Shown here piece by piece: positions 23,513 through 37,702 of a DNA stretch of 64,000 nt. Under the pieces are notes generated by a model that worked only from the letters and a program-made list of their open reading frames with translations, did not search any database and was not told where the DNA came from. The DNA is from Diphasiastrum complanatum (lineage: Eukaryota; Streptophyta; Lycopodiopsida; Lycopodiales; Lycopodiaceae). How positions within the stretch are numbered: the stretch's first letter is position 1; each line of letters opens with the position of its first letter. Made by a program: the position numbers and the translations under genes. The stretch is from the NCBI GenBank assembly GCA_029204225.1, contig CM055104.1:54168538-54232537 (forward strand), in the 5' to 3' direction.

Positions 23513-23602
23513 TTTTGGTGTTTTTGGATTTTTTAGGATTTTTTTAGGTTTTTGGTGTTTTTGGATTTTTTTTAGGATTTTTGGTATTTTTGGATTTTTT
23601 AG
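23513..23602 (+). repeat. T/G-rich minisatellite
   Basis: About three imperfect copies of a unit like TTTTTGGTGTTTTTGGATTT with AGGA spacers lie next to the gypsy gag. Confidence 0.7.
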
Positions 23603-25815
<2,213 letters not shown>

Positions 25816-25818
<3 letters not shown>

Positions 25819-26320
25819 GTGTGTGTTTGTGTTTTGATTAAGATTTATAGTAGTAGATGACTAGATAGTGTTTGATGGTAATTGTATGTTTGAATTTGTT
25901 TATAAAGATGGTTCAATTGTGTAATATAATGTTATTTTGTAATTGCTTGTGCATGTGACAATAATATTCAAAAAAAAGAGAACAAGTGTTTAAAGAGCGA
26001 GCAATTGCACGTTTGCACTTAAGCTTTGAGTGAGTTTACTGGTGAGTTTGTGTTGTTTCAACTTGTTTTATTATTAGAATATGTTATCTAACATAGTAAG
26101 AAATTAAATGTAATTCATAATTTTCATTTTGTTCAAAGCAATATCGTATTCTATTGCATACACTAGCAATTAATTAATATGCAAAGGTGAAATGTAGATA
26201 ATTAAAATTCCCAATTCTAGGAAGGTGTGTAGCCCTTACTTTTCTCCCGTTAAAGGCGAGGTTCTAATCTTTCCAACTTGCATGGAAAAACCTACACGCC
26301 GCAGGGAGGGAATATGTGGC
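25816..26320. other. Left flank of copia element 1; no gene
   Basis: AT-rich sequence without coding potential. The last bases, GTGGC at 26316-26320, are the left target-site duplicate of copia element 1. Confidence 0.6.
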
Positions 26321-27002
26321 TGTTAAAAATTCACAATTCTAGCTTGACTAGTTTTGGTCATATGACTTGTAAATAGTTAGATGGTCATGATGTGGCTTGT
26401 CACACGTGCCAAATATCATAGGATTCCATTCATAAGGATGTTCTCAAGTAGACCTAAGTGTTAGAACCTTTGGAATGAGTCCAAATTATGCTTAGATACA
26501 AGGGAGAAAAAATAGGAGCTATTTTTGGTAATTTTTGCATTGTTGAGGGATCTCCAAGATTCCAACCCTAACTTGGTAGGGATGAAAGATCCACCAAAAT
26601 TAGCATTAGGGATAGGTTTAGGGCTACTCATACCTGCCCAAAACCGTGATGGATCATGTATATATAGGTGATGATATCTCACCAAAATCAATCAAGCAAT
26701 TTCATGTTTTTTCTCTCATAATGGTGCAATTGCTCTCTATGTTCATAATTGTTTGAGTACTTGTGATTACTAATGATTATAGGATTGAATGTAGGTCTGG
26801 TGTACAGTACTCAGACTGTGGGAGGCCGTACTTTCACACGTGTGAAGCCTTCTTCAAGGATTTGGGCCATTTAGTGAGGTTCAAGCATAGATTTTTGATG
26901 GATTTTGATGGTTCAACTTGTGCTAATCTTATGAAATCATAATCTATTGTTTCCCTCATCATTTCAAGTGTTTTAGGATCCTTATTTGCTGTAATTTTTA
27001 CA
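26321..27002 (+). repeat. 5' LTR of copia element 1
   Basis: Starts TGTTAAAAATTCAC and ends TTTTTACA (TG...CA). It contains a G-box (CACACGTGCC near 26401), a TATA box TATATATA at 26659-26666 and a 14-bp palindrome TTCACACGTGTGAA near 26832. Confidence 0.95.
26659..26666 (+). promoter_or_regulatory. LTR TATA box, element 1
   Basis: TATATATA about 340 bp into the LTR, the only strong TATA box in it. The same site is at 57157-57164 in element 2. Transcription would start about 30 bp downstream. Confidence 0.65.
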
Positions 27003-27015
27003 TAGTATCAGAGCC
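27003..27015 (+). promoter_or_regulatory. Primer binding site, element 1 (one mismatch)
   Basis: TAGTATCAGAGCC directly after the LTR. The plant initiator-Met tRNA 3' end calls for TGGTATCAGAGC, so the second base is mutated. Element 2 and the truncated copy keep the consensus. Confidence 0.85.
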
Positions 27016-27813
27016 TAAAGGCTGAAATGAGCTAAATCCTTGGTTTTCATTCAATTTGATCACAATTTTTGATCTAAATCTTGTGTAGATTGGATCTTAG
27101 CATCTAGTATTGATTCTAGAACTCAAAGTGAGTCAAATACATTTGAGATTGGTGTTGTGTGACTTCATTTGTAGGTGTTTAGGTGTCTAAAACCAGAGGC
27201 AAAGTTGAATTCAATTCACATTACCAAGATAGCAAGTTTTGCTTGCTCCAAGCATTGATTTCTAAGCGAGTTTTGGAGGTGATTTCATAGAAAAGGCTTT
27301 CTAGCATTCAAGGAGAGGGAAGATCAGAGTTTTGGGGACTCTTCAAGGCTGTTCTAAGGTGTAGTAGACACCTCCTAAAGTGATTTAGGTTCAGTCCAAC
27401 CATTGCTTGACTTATGCACCAAATTAGATCAATTTTTCATCATTTTTGATCATTTTTTGCTTGTGATTGGATAGTAGATTGTGTTGCATCCTCATTAAGT
27501 TCCATTTAGATCTTTTACAAGTGATTTTGGAAGTATATTAGGTTGCTGAAATTCACTCTTGATCAGATCATTTGGAAGCTTTAATGTTCTTTATAGAAAG
27601 AGGGGCAATTCTACTAGTATTGTCTACTTCAATCAAGCAAGTGCATTGTTTCTAGTATTCTATGATTTGATTTTGTTAGAGATCATTCTTAGATCTTTAT
27701 AGGAAGTCTATTACTGATCTTTTCAGGTCCCTAAGAAGTGGGATAAGGTAGACCTTCAATCAAATCAATAGAAGTAACCTTCATTTGTGTCAAGTCCTTG
27801 ATTAGGAGACTAG

Positions 27814-30800
27814 ATGGCATCTATAAATGCATGTCTTTTGGATACTAATGAAAGGCTCAACAAAACTAACTATTCCATATGGAAAGTTAGAATGGAATCT
27901 ATAATGATCATTCAAGATCTGATGGAAATTGTAAATGGTAAGGAGGGTGAACCTATTCATCCTCAAGAAAAAGCCAAATACATCAAGAGGTGCAATGTTG
28001 CACTACATTGCATAAAAATGAATGTTGCAAATGAACTCTTAAGAGAGGTAGGAGATTGCACTTCAGCTCAAGATGCTTGGGAGACTTTGCAAAAGGTCTA
28101 TGAATCCAAGAACCAAACTAGAATGTTAGCTTTGAAGAATCAAATCTATAGAAGCTATCAAAAGAAAGGAGAGAGTGCACATACTTTTGTCCTAAGAGTA
28201 AAGGAATTGAACAAAGAGCTAGCCTTTATAGGTGACCCTATCAAGGATGAAGAGCTTGTTCAACTCATATTGAATGGACTAAGCTTTGAATTTGACAATT
28301 TGGTTCAGGGATATGCAATTATGGGTAAGCTACCCATACTTGAAGAACTCCAAGGCACACTCATGGCCGAGGAATCAAGAAGGAGCCAAATGCAAGAGAG
28401 GATGGATAGGCTTTCCATCCAAGGTGGAGATGACCAAGCTCTCTTCACCAAAGGCAAAGGCAAGTCCAAAGGCAAAGGATCAACATTCAAGAAGTCTACA
28501 AAGCTTGAGGATCAAGAAGGACCCCCAAAGGCATCTCCATCAACCACCAAAGTCAAGAAGGACAAATCAAAGGTGAAGTGCTACTATTGTAGCAAGATGG
28601 GGCATTATGCCTCAGAATGCTTCAAGAGGAAGCAAGATCAAAGCCAAGCCAACATGAGCAAAGAGGAGGAGGAGGAGAGTTCACATGAGGACTCTCTCAT
28701 GATGTCCATATTTTCTTCAACAAGCTTCAAAGGAGAAGATCCTTGGTGGATTGACTCGGGTGCTAGTTCACACATGACTAGTAAAAGGGAGTTTTTCTCT
28801 TCTCTCTTATCTTATGATGGACCTATAAAGTCTATGTATACAGCAAATGATGAAGCTTGTAAGATTGAAGGAGTTGGTAGCATTCCCCTTTGCTTAGGAT
28901 CTTCCAAAAAGATCAACATAGAAGGTGTTTTGTACATTCCTACAATAACAAAGAATCTACTAAGTGTTGGCCAAATGGTAGACAATGGTTTCAATGTTGA
29001 CTTTGCTTCAAATGAATGTTTCATCAAGAAGAAGGGTAAGATAGTGGCTAAGGGCACTAGACTTGGCAAACTTTATAAGCTGGATGCATTTGTGGATACT
29101 AATGTTGTCATGTTGGCCGAGAAGAGCAAGATATCTACCTTTACTTTATGGCACAAAAGACTTGGACATGTCAACTCGGGTTCCATGGAGGCTATGATCA
29201 AGGAGGGGTATGCTTTAGGCCTACCAAGGTCTATTGGGAAGGAAGACAAGGTTTGTGAAGCTTGTGCCTTATCCAAGGCACATAAGAAGGTGTTTCCTAA
29301 CTCCATCACAAAGTCATCTCATCCTCTTGAACTCATACACTCGGATGTGCACATTGCTAGCACCAAATCTAATGGAGGTTCATCCATGTTTTTAACCTTC
29401 ATTGATGACTACTCAAGATATTGTTGGGTGTTCTTACTTTCCTTCAAGTCTCAAGTATTTGATACTTTTGTAAAGTTCAAGTTGTTTGTGGAAAAGCATC
29501 ATAATCATAGCATCAAGATTCTTAGAAGTGACAATGGTGGAGAATTCATCTCCAATGAGTTCAAGGCCTTTTGTGAGGAGGAAGGGATCAAGAAAGAGAC
29601 TTCTTGTCCTTACACTCCTCAACAAAATGGAGTTGCTGAAAGAAGGAATAGAACATTATGTGAATGTTCTAAGGCTTTAAGAATAGATGCTTGTTTGCCC
29701 AAATCCTTTTGGGGTGAGTCTCTTGTATGTGCAAACTACTTGATGAATAGGGTGTCTTGCAAAGCAATTGAAGGCAAAACTCCTTATGAGATGTTGTATG
29801 GAAAGAAACCCAATCTTAATCACTTGAAAGTTTTTGGGTGTATATGTTATGTGCATGTGCCATTGGAAACAAGAACCAAGGAGGATCCATCTTCCACAAG
29901 AGGGATCATGCTTGGATATGCAAGCTCAAGCAAGGGCTACAAAGTCTATCTCCCATCCTTGAACAAATTTGTTGTTTCAAGGGATGTCATCTTTGATGAA
30001 CATCATATGCATATGCTTGAAGAAGGCTCAAGTGCTCCAAAAATCAAGAAGAAGATGGCCGAGGAGCAAGATCTTGGTTTTGAGGAGGAGCTCATGGAGG
30101 AGCAAGCACCAAACCCACCTATCACACCAAGGAAATCTTCAAGGGCAAAAGTGGAGCCATCAAGGCTCACATATCAAGGCAAAGGACAGCAAGTTGAGGG
30201 TATCTCATCCACTTCTTATGCTTTATCTAGTTTTGAAGAACCGTCTAATGTTGAAGATGCATTGAACTCCAAAGAATGGTATAAAGCTATGTTGGATGAG
30301 TATGATGCCTTGATTGAGAATGAAACTTGGTTGCTTGTTGAGAGACCTCAAAGGAATGTAATAGGATGCAAGTGGGTCTTCAAGCTTAAGATGAATACAA
30401 ATGGGAGTGTTAACAAACATAAAGCAAGATTAGTTGCAAAAGGTTATGCTCAAGAGAGAGGGATAGACTATGAGGAAACTTTTGCACCCGTGGCCAAGAT
30501 GGTCACAATAAGACTAATCATTGCACTTGCATCACATTTTGGATGGATTCTATGTCAAATGGATGTCTCTAATGCTTTCTTGAATGGTTTTTTGGAAGAG
30601 GATATCTATATGGAGCAGCCACAAGGGTTCATCAAGCATGGAATGGAGAACAAAGTATGCCATCTCCAAAGAAGCATCTATGGCTTGAAGCAAGCCTCGA
30701 GATCTTGGAATTCAAGACTACATTGCTATCTTATTTCACTTTCTTTTGTTCAAAGTGAATATGATCCCACTCTTTACATTAAGTTTGATGATGTTGGTAT

Positions 30801-31782
30801 TGTACTTTTACTCATTTATGTAGATGACATCATCATTAGTGGAAATAGTGTTGATGGTATTGAAAAAATCAAGATAGATCTATCCTTAGAGTTCAAGATG
30901 GTAGATCTAGGGTGTCTTCACTTCATCTTAGGCATAGAAGTACTTAGAGGGTCTGATTTTATCTTTATAAGTCAAGTAAACTATGCTCAAAGTCTTTTGA
31001 AGAAGTTTAAGATGGAAGTATGCAAAAGTGTTGACACACCAATGGAGCAAGATGTAAAAGTGCCAAATGAAGATGATGAAAGATCCTTCATGGACATCAC
31101 TTTGTTTAGGCAGCTTATAGGTTCCTTAATGTGGATCACTATAACTAGACCAGATCTTAGCTTTAGTGTATGTAGGTTGAGCCAATCCATGCAAAAGCCA
31201 TTGAATATCCATTGGAAAAAGGCTAAGAGGATTCTAAGATACATCTCGGGTACATTGGATTTTGGGATTCTATATAGAGGAGATGTGATTAACCTTCATG
31301 CATTTAGTGATTCAGATTTTGCAGGGGACAAGAGGGATAGGAAATCAACAAGTGCCTATTCAACTTTCATAGGAGAAGGTGTGGTTTCATGGCTTTCAAA
31401 AAAGCAAGAAACTATATCTCTATCTTCAACCGAGGCCGAGTACAAAGCTTTGACAACCACTACAAAGGAGGTACTTTGGATCAAGAGATTATTGGTGGAA
31501 CTAAATATCATGGATTCAGAGGAGGCACCAATCATCTACAATGACAATATATCAGCCCAACACCTTGCATCTAACCCAATCTTCCATGCAAGATCTAAGC
31601 ACATTGAGATATGCCATCACTTTGTGAGAGAAATGGTGCAAGCCAAGGAGATTGCTTTGGAGCATGTTCCAAGCAATGAATGTGTAGCTGATCTACTTAC
31701 TAAACCACTTCAAAAGACACCTTTTATGAAGTTCAGATCATCACTTGGAGTGATTAGTAAAGCAATGATTGAACCAAGCTAG
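27814..31782 (+). CDS. Copia gag-pol polyprotein, element 1 (1322 aa)
   Basis: A single uninterrupted frame encodes gag, protease, integrase, reverse transcriptase and RNase H, which package, process, copy and insert the element RNA/cDNA. The zinc knuckle CYYCSKMGHYASEC starts at Cys256. The protease motif WWIDSGASSHMT has Asp314. The pre-integrase HHCC zinc region starts at His447 (HKRLGH). The integrase triad is Asp511 (HSDV), Asp573 (RSDNGG) and Glu609 (NGVAERRNRT), with 35 residues between the last two. RT has YVDD at 1002-1005. RNase H shows SDSDFAGDK and STEAEYKAL, and the tail is HARSKHIEICHHFV. I chose the first ATG of the frame, shared with both related copies. All catalytic residues are present, and the TAG stop lies 15 bp before the 3' LTR. 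It differs from the element 2 protein at roughly a dozen residues. Confidence 0.97.
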   Translation: MASINACLLDTNERLNKTNYSIWKVRMESIMIIQDLMEIVNGKEGEPIHPQEKAKYIKRCNVALHCIKMNVANELLREVGDCTSAQDAWETLQKVYESKNQTRMLALKNQIYRSYQKKGESAHTFVLRVKELNKELAFIGDPIKDEELVQLILNGLSFEFDNLVQGYAIMGKLPILEELQGTLMAEESRRSQMQERMDRLSIQGGDDQALFTKGKGKSKGKGSTFKKSTKLEDQEGPPKASPSTTKVKKDKSKVKCYYCSKMGHYASECFKRKQDQSQANMSKEEEEESSHEDSLMMSIFSSTSFKGEDPWWIDSGASSHMTSKREFFSSLLSYDGPIKSMYTANDEACKIEGVGSIPLCLGSSKKINIEGVLYIPTITKNLLSVGQMVDNGFNVDFASNECFIKKKGKIVAKGTRLGKLYKLDAFVDTNVVMLAEKSKISTFTLWHKRLGHVNSGSMEAMIKEGYALGLPRSIGKEDKVCEACALSKAHKKVFPNSITKSSHPLELIHSDVHIASTKSNGGSSMFLTFIDDYSRYCWVFLLSFKSQVFDTFVKFKLFVEKHHNHSIKILRSDNGGEFISNEFKAFCEEEGIKKETSCPYTPQQNGVAERRNRTLCECSKALRIDACLPKSFWGESLVCANYLMNRVSCKAIEGKTPYEMLYGKKPNLNHLKVFGCICYVHVPLETRTKEDPSSTRGIMLGYASSSKGYKVYLPSLNKFVVSRDVIFDEHHMHMLEEGSSAPKIKKKMAEEQDLGFEEELMEEQAPNPPITPRKSSRAKVEPSRLTYQGKGQQVEGISSTSYALSSFEEPSNVEDALNSKEWYKAMLDEYDALIENETWLLVERPQRNVIGCKWVFKLKMNTNGSVNKHKARLVAKGYAQERGIDYEETFAPVAKMVTIRLIIALASHFGWILCQMDVSNAFLNGFLEEDIYMEQPQGFIKHGMENKVCHLQRSIYGLKQASRSWNSRLHCYLISLSFVQSEYDPTLYIKFDDVGIVLLLIYVDDIIISGNSVDGIEKIKIDLSLEFKMVDLGCLHFILGIEVLRGSDFIFISQVNYAQSLLKKFKMEVCKSVDTPMEQDVKVPNEDDERSFMDITLFRQLIGSLMWITITRPDLSFSVCRLSQSMQKPLNIHWKKAKRILRYISGTLDFGILYRGDVINLHAFSDSDFAGDKRDRKSTSAYSTFIGEGVVSWLSKKQETISLSSTEAEYKALTTTTKEVLWIKRLLVELNIMDSEEAPIIYNDNISAQHLASNPIFHARSKHIEICHHFVREMVQAKEIALEHVPSNECVADLLTKPLQKTPFMKFRSSLGVISKAMIEPS

Positions 31783-31796
31783 ATAGTGAGGAGGAG

Positions 31797-32478
31797 TGTT
31801 AAAAATTCACAATTCTAGCTTGACTAGTTTTGGTCATATGACTTGTAAATAGTTAGATGGTCATGATGTGGCTTGTCACACGTGCCAAATAGCATAGGAT
31901 TCCATTCATAAGGATGTTCTCAAGTAGACCTAAGTGTTAGAACCTTTGGAATGAGTCCAAATTATGCTTAGATACAAGGGAGAAAAAATAGGAGCTATTT
32001 TTGGTAATTTTTGCATTGTTGAGGGATCTCCAAGATTCCAACCCTAACTTGGTAGGGATGAAAGATCCACCAAAATTAGCATTAGGGATAGGTTTAGGGC
32101 TACTCATACCTGCCCAAAACCGTGATGGATCATGTATATATAGGTGATGATATCTCACCAAAATCAATCAAGCAATTTCATGTTTTTTCTCTCATAATGG
32201 TGCAATTGCTCTCTATGTTCATAATTGTTTGAGTACTTGTGATTACTAATGATTATAGGATTGAATGTAGGTCTGGTGTACAGTACTCAGACTGTGGGAG
32301 GCCGTACTTTCACACGTGTGAAACCTTCTTCAAGGATTTGGGCCATTTAGTGAGGTTCAAGCATAGATTTTTGATGGATTTTGATGGTTCAACTTGTGCT
32401 AATCTTATGAAATCATAATCTATTGTTTCCCTCATCATTTCAAGTGTTTTAGGATCCTTATTTGCTGTAATTTTTATA
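31797..32478 (+). repeat. 3' LTR of copia element 1
   Basis: 682 bp, nearly identical to the 5' LTR. It ends TATA instead of TACA, then GTGGC, the right target duplicate. Confidence 0.95.
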
Positions 32479-32714
32479 GTGGCGACATTCTGAAATAGGA
32501 CATAACCGCAAGGTTCGGGTATTATAATTATCAAATTCAACTCTATCTATAACAATATACATAAAAAATATTGCGATGAATATAAAAAAAAGAATGATAG
32601 ATAATCATAGATCATTCTCATCATTTACATCATTTTCGTCATCACACAAGTCTTGACACTCATCTGAATCTAGGTCTAGGTATAATCGTAAATTTCCGAT
32701 CATGTCTCTTTCAT

Positions 32715-35700
32715 GATGTGAGTTACCCTCATTCAATCTCCTCTTCTTCTAATTCTATTTCATCCAAAAGTGGGGACCTCAAATTACCCCCAATTTGGTC
32801 TTGTATGATCGTAGGAATCTCATCATTTTCATTTGTACTTTCTTCTCCCATCATTTTGACATCATTTCGAGTTTGGATGAGTGGTTTAGGTTCTTCCAAA
32901 ACGTCGCCAAAATTGGGTGGTGGTTCGTCGTGTGTATCCAATTCAACAATATCTTTTCTTTCAAACACGCGTCGTTTTCTTGCATTAAGTTGGATCACAT
33001 ACCACCATCTTGGGTCTATTCGATCTGGATGGAATATAATTTGCCAAAGAATTTAAAAAAATTAAGTTAGTATTATAAGATTGATACATAAATAATTGGA
33101 TTGCGAATATTAATGACATTGAAATTTTAGAGTCTTACTTGTTCGCAATGTCGTGGCAATACTAAAGTGTCAGGAGAGTCCATCGATATACATTTTGTTG
33201 AGTCAATTTGAGAAAACTTTGAGTTATCATTTCTAATTGTGGCGTTGCTTCCATGATAGATGACCTTAAACCATTTTACGTCAAAATTAAAGTATTTGCC
33301 GTTAGTCTCGTAATCGACTTCATAAATATGTTGCAATGTGCCGACATAGTCTAGGTCATCCGAAATGACATTAGGGTCTCTCGCACTAGAACGACTCTCT
33401 TTTTGAAAGTTGGCCATTATACCACAATCATATGTACGTCGCTTGTTGTCAACTCTCTCAACACGGTAATGGTGTCCATATGCCCACATGGCAGTGTATG
33501 ATGTATACTAAAACACAAAAAAACAAACAAACGTGTGTAATTAGAAATACTATTCATATATTGAGTAGTACAAAAATAAAACTTTACATAAACAATATTA
33601 CACTAACCTTTCATCTACATCCGCGAACAAATTTCCATTCTAATTCGGTCACTTCTTCTCCTTTTTTGGATGCTTTTAGCATTGTATCAAAAATCCATTC
33701 ACGAGAGCATTTTGAAGGTAAAGGCTCCAAAGGTTCGTCGTTCTCAAACGCCCTTCTTCTTCTTCGATTGATATTTCTTCTTCATTTCAATGTTATGTTT
33801 CTTTCCTTTTTGGCTTCTTCATACCTTGAAATCCAATTTTCCATTTGTCCAAAATTATATAATATAAATGTGTCAATTTTCTCTTTTAATTGAGGTGAAA
33901 GTCTTTTTTGCACACCATTTCCTTGTGGTACTTCACCCTTAACACGTTCATCTTCTTCTTCACACCACATCTTTGGACTTGCAGGATGCAATTGTGAGAT
34001 TATTTCGGTGATATAAAACAAAGATTCCTGTACAAGCCAACTTTCTGCAATGCTACCTTCTAGCCTTGCCTTTTGTCTCACAAAGCCCTTCAAAACTTTC
34101 ATAAAGCGCTCGAGGTAGAACATCCATCTCGTGTGCACAGGTCCTGTAATTGATACTTCTTCGACCAAATGCACTAGAAGATGAACTTGTCTATCCAAAA
34201 AGGAAGTTGGAAAATCTCTTTTCAACAAACATACCATTTCAATCATTTGGATTTTCATAGAATCCAATTCACTATTTTTTATTTCTTTTGAGGAAATCCA
34301 CCTGCAAGATTGATAGTACATTAGGTTGTTTAACACATACAAAAATTGAAATATGACATATTTATACAAGTGCTTAAAAAAATATACAAACCTAATCATT
34401 GATGACAAATTGTAAAACGTATTTCATACGTCATCATTGAAGAAACCTCGAATAGAAAGTGGAAGTATGAATTGCAACATCTTATGCCAATCATGTGATT
34501 TCAATCCACTTAATTTACCATATTTGGTAAATGACTTGCATAAAGAATGTGCATAGCCTGTTGGAGTTCTCATTTGTTTTATGATATGTTTAACATATGA
34601 GAGTTGCTCTTTTGTAAGAATCCACGGCACGCTAGGTAGAATCTCATCTCCACCTTCGGTGTATTGAATCCAATAGGGTCTTTTCACATCGGCCGCTTGT
34701 AGATCTTTACGAGCTACGAAGTTGTCTTTTATGCCAATGATGTAGTTCCATAGGGATTCACCAACATTTTTGAATATGTGCATAGGATCCAATAGATGGT
34801 TTATCAATAAATTCCTCCATTACGGTAATTTATGAAAAATAGACAACCGTTTCATACCATCAATGGATTCATTCCATGAAGAATTAACGTCGTGATGTTT
34901 AAGCCATTCACCATGCCATTCTGCTACTCCCATGCTTGGGGGTGGTGGTGTAGTTAGAGGATTATCTCCTCGCCGTCCAAAAACTCGCCTATTCAACCTT
35001 CGAAAAGGATGATCAGGCGACAAGTATTTGCGATGATTTTTGTACACCACTTTTTTTAACATATTTGTGCTATGTCGAGCCTCCAAAAGTGGTCCACAAA
35101 TATAACATGTGTTGTACCCGATGTGGTTAAACCTGCATAGTTCATAAACCAAATTAAACATAAGCTTAGTTAAATATACTCAAACGTCAAACCCTAAAAT
35201 GGATTAGATTCATTATATAGATATCTGAACATTCGCTTAAACCAGGGTAGTCATGCATCGTCCACATTAGAATTCCACGAACAACGAAGTTTTGTTGTTG
35301 TAAAGGTCTTGAGATGTCGTAAGCATGAATACCATTCCAAAGAATGCACAATTCATCGATCAAAGGTGCAAGATACACATCCATGTTTTTGGCCTTGTAC
35401 TTTTCTGGAATCAATAAAGCCAATAACAAGTGTCCCGTTTTAATATTCAACCATGGAGGTATGTTGTAATTAACGAGCACAACTGGCCATGTGGACCAAT
35501 GTGAGTTGTCAGAAAAGAGCAATGTGAGTTGTTAGAAAAGAAATTAAATCAACTTAATGTAAATATGCTATAAAGTATAATAATTGTGTTATGCGTTAAG
35601 TACTCGAATAAAGATTTCACACTACAATCACTCCATTTGTATGTTGCTTGAAGGTTTAGAATAAGAATTGATGTAGCTAGTCTCAAAATGGATGCCCCAA

Positions 35701-36424
35701 GATATAGATGAGTGTCTGTCTCTTTGCGCAATAGGATCTTGTCTTCATCCATCTCAAATTGTTCGTGATCTTCGTTTTCATTAGAAGATGCATGCATATC
35801 ATCATTCCCATTTGTTTCAAAGTAAGATTCAAAGATGTTATGCATTGCTTCATCGTGTTGCACCTCATAATCATAATCATTAGAATCAAGTTGATTATTC
35901 TCTTTTCCAATTGTGTTTGTCTCTTCAATTTGTTTCATTCTTTGTTTTCTCATGTCTATCAAAACTTGACGTTGATTGTAACTAAACACAGATGGATCAA
36001 TTCTGTGGAATGACATTCGATGTATTGGCTACACACGTGAAACAAATTTCATAAGTGACATATATAGATTGACGAAGATTATAATAAAAAACAATCATAT
36101 AACAAACCTCAACGTCTTCCAAATTCGATGGTTGACCTTCTTCTTTTCGTCCATACTTCCACAAATGATTTTCAACAATACGTCTTTCACGCATCTTTTG
36201 TCCATCACACTTGAAGCATGTGCACCATATTTTATTTTGAAAATAATTTCTCTACGAGAAACAAAAATCAAGTACATGTCACTTTAGCACAATATTTTAA
36301 CTTATAATAACAAAGTTTTTATGAACAAGAACACATGCATGTTTATTACTTACCCTGTTAACTTGAGTACTTCTTCATCGCTAGATTGATCTGAATGTAA
36401 TTCATCTCGTTGTGATAAACTGCA
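32715..36424 (-). pseudogene. CACTA (En/Spm) transposase TNP2-like gene, multi-exon
   Basis: Minus-strand exons give the full domain order of plant TNP2 transposases, which bind and cut CACTA ends. The N-terminal part has WCTCFKCDGQK and ENHLWKYGRKEEG near 36240-36108, then an acidic stretch (36016-35549). The Transposase_21 core is next: STWPVVLVNYNIPPWL and DVYLAPLIDELCILWNG at about 35480-35330, TTPPPPS at 34945, and LLDPMHIFKN at about 34800. A DUF4218 region follows (FPTSFLDRQVHLLVHLVEEV, GPVHTRWMFYLERFMKVLKG; 34300-34060), then DUF4216 (GIMANFQKESRSSA, DVKWFKVIYHG; 33430-33240) and an acidic end near 32730. Several exon joints look plausible, but stops (for example near 35549 and 35161) suggest decay. 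CACTA termini were not found. Confidence 0.87.
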
Positions 36425-36708
36425 TATATGCACAACTACAAAACACAAATAACATAAAATTACTGTATGATTCTAATGTTTTAATTTTTAGATATACCTA
36501 TTCTTATACATTGTCGCTTACATGATTCTTATGCCAATCTTGGTGCAGGTTCGAGCTCTACATGCATATCTCTCTCTTTTTGTTAACACAGCTATGAAAG
36601 TTTCACTTCAATATGCATTAAAGTTCTGTAATCGATTTTCTTTTCTACTTCATTTCAATATATTAGCGTTTATTGTAATGTATTGTATGTTTATGAATGT
36701 AGTAATCA
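36425..36708. promoter_or_regulatory. Intergenic region between divergent CACTA genes
   Basis: About 285 bp separate the first recognisable TNP2 exon (minus) from the ATG of the TNPA-like gene (plus). It would have to hold both promoters if the head-to-head arrangement is original. I see no strong TATA box. Confidence 0.35.
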
Positions 36709-37702
36709 TGTCGAGGTCAGGCAGTGGTGAAAGCTCGAGAGACTTTGTAAAAAATTTATATGAATTATCAACTCCCGAGCAAAGAACACAACTGCAAAAT
36801 ATGCTTAGCCAAAATAAGGGTGGTCCCTCACAAGAGGCCGCGGCTCCCACCCCCATCGAAGAGTCATCCACAAATCCTTATTATGACGTGGATCCTCAAG
36901 ACAATATAATTGCCAATAGAAAAGAAAGGGTGGTTTTGGACCGACTCTATTATTAATGCCAACGTCATTTTGGCGACAGATTATTTAGTAAATGGTCCGA
37001 ACAACCTGGCACCGATAAACGACAGGTTATTGGTACTCTTTGTGACGAATTCCAACAAAAAGAGGAATTCGAGGAGAAGCAAATTCATAAGAATATGAGC
37101 TTATGGATTAGGCATCGTCATGATATGGCATGACAAGCTTATAGGGACGGGAAATCCAAGCCTTCTTGGTGTTCAAGAAGTGATTGGAACCGTGTAAAAG
37201 CGGATGAACGAACACCAGATAAATACAAGATTCAGAAAGATGCTGCGGCCGTTAGGATGCATGGGATAGGCAACCCTAGGCTGGGCTCGAGCAGAAAGAC
37301 GGGATTGCAAGCAAGTATGGTAAGTTAATTTACACTACTCTTATAGTTTATCTTTGATTTTATATGCTTTTATTATTTAATATGCATTATGACTAGCTGC
37401 TTCAACGTAGCCCTAAATTAATTTCAACTTCAATTGAATGCATGGATAATTGGCGGACTATGGACGTCTGCCAACTAAGGAGGAGTACGAATTTGCCTTC
37501 AGGGAATCGTACGACGCATTAGTCGACAAACTAAAGAGCGAGGGTCATCCTCCAAATATAAATACTAGTTTTTGTATTTATAATAATGTGGTTTGTATTT
37601 CGACATCAATTTTATTTAATTTAATATGATCAAACATTAAATATTAATGTAGTTTGTTTGCTTGTGTTCATGCAGACTGGACGTCACAACGACGATGAGT
37701 AG
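36709..37702 (+). pseudogene. CACTA second-gene (TNPA/Ptta-like) relic
   Basis: From MSRSGSGESSRDFVKNLYEL the frame has an acidic/Gln-rich start. After a frame change come QIHKNMSLWIRHRHDMA, then a TGA, AYRDGKSKPSWCSRSDWNR, DERTPDKYKIQKDAAAVR and GNPRLGSSRKTGLQ. An exon near 37454-37560 (YGRLPTKEEYEFAFRESYDA) and a last short exon ending TGRHNDDE at 37702 complete it. The layout resembles the plant transposase family Ptta/En/Spm (Transposase_24), the DNA-binding partner of TNP2. It is broken by at least one frameshift and one stop. Family assignment rests on pattern and on its place beside TNP2. Confidence 0.6.

Larger units (their letters stand above)
26321..32478 (+). mobile_element. Intact Ty1/copia retrotransposon, element 1
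   Basis: A complete 6158-bp element with two 682-bp LTRs (26321-27002 and 31797-32478), a primer site, one 1322-codon gag-pol frame, a purine-rich tract GAGGAGGAG before the 3' LTR, and a perfect 5-bp target duplication GTGGC (26316-26320 and 32479-32483). By eye the LTRs differ at about three positions, one being the last C (TACA versus TATA), so insertion is recent. It inserted a few hundred bases from the 3' end of the CACTA TNP2 gene. Integrase-before-RT order is that of copia (Pseudoviridae). Confidence 0.97.

Noticed and set aside
26461-26691. 76-codon minus-strand frame present in every family 1 LTR
   Set aside because: It is antisense to the LTR, covers the TATA box and has no motif. 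Its conservation is explained by recent LTR copying.
28286-28576. 96-codon overlapping frame inside copia gag, also at 58784-59074
   Set aside because: Shadow frame of the intact polyprotein; identical in both copies only because the elements are nearly identical.
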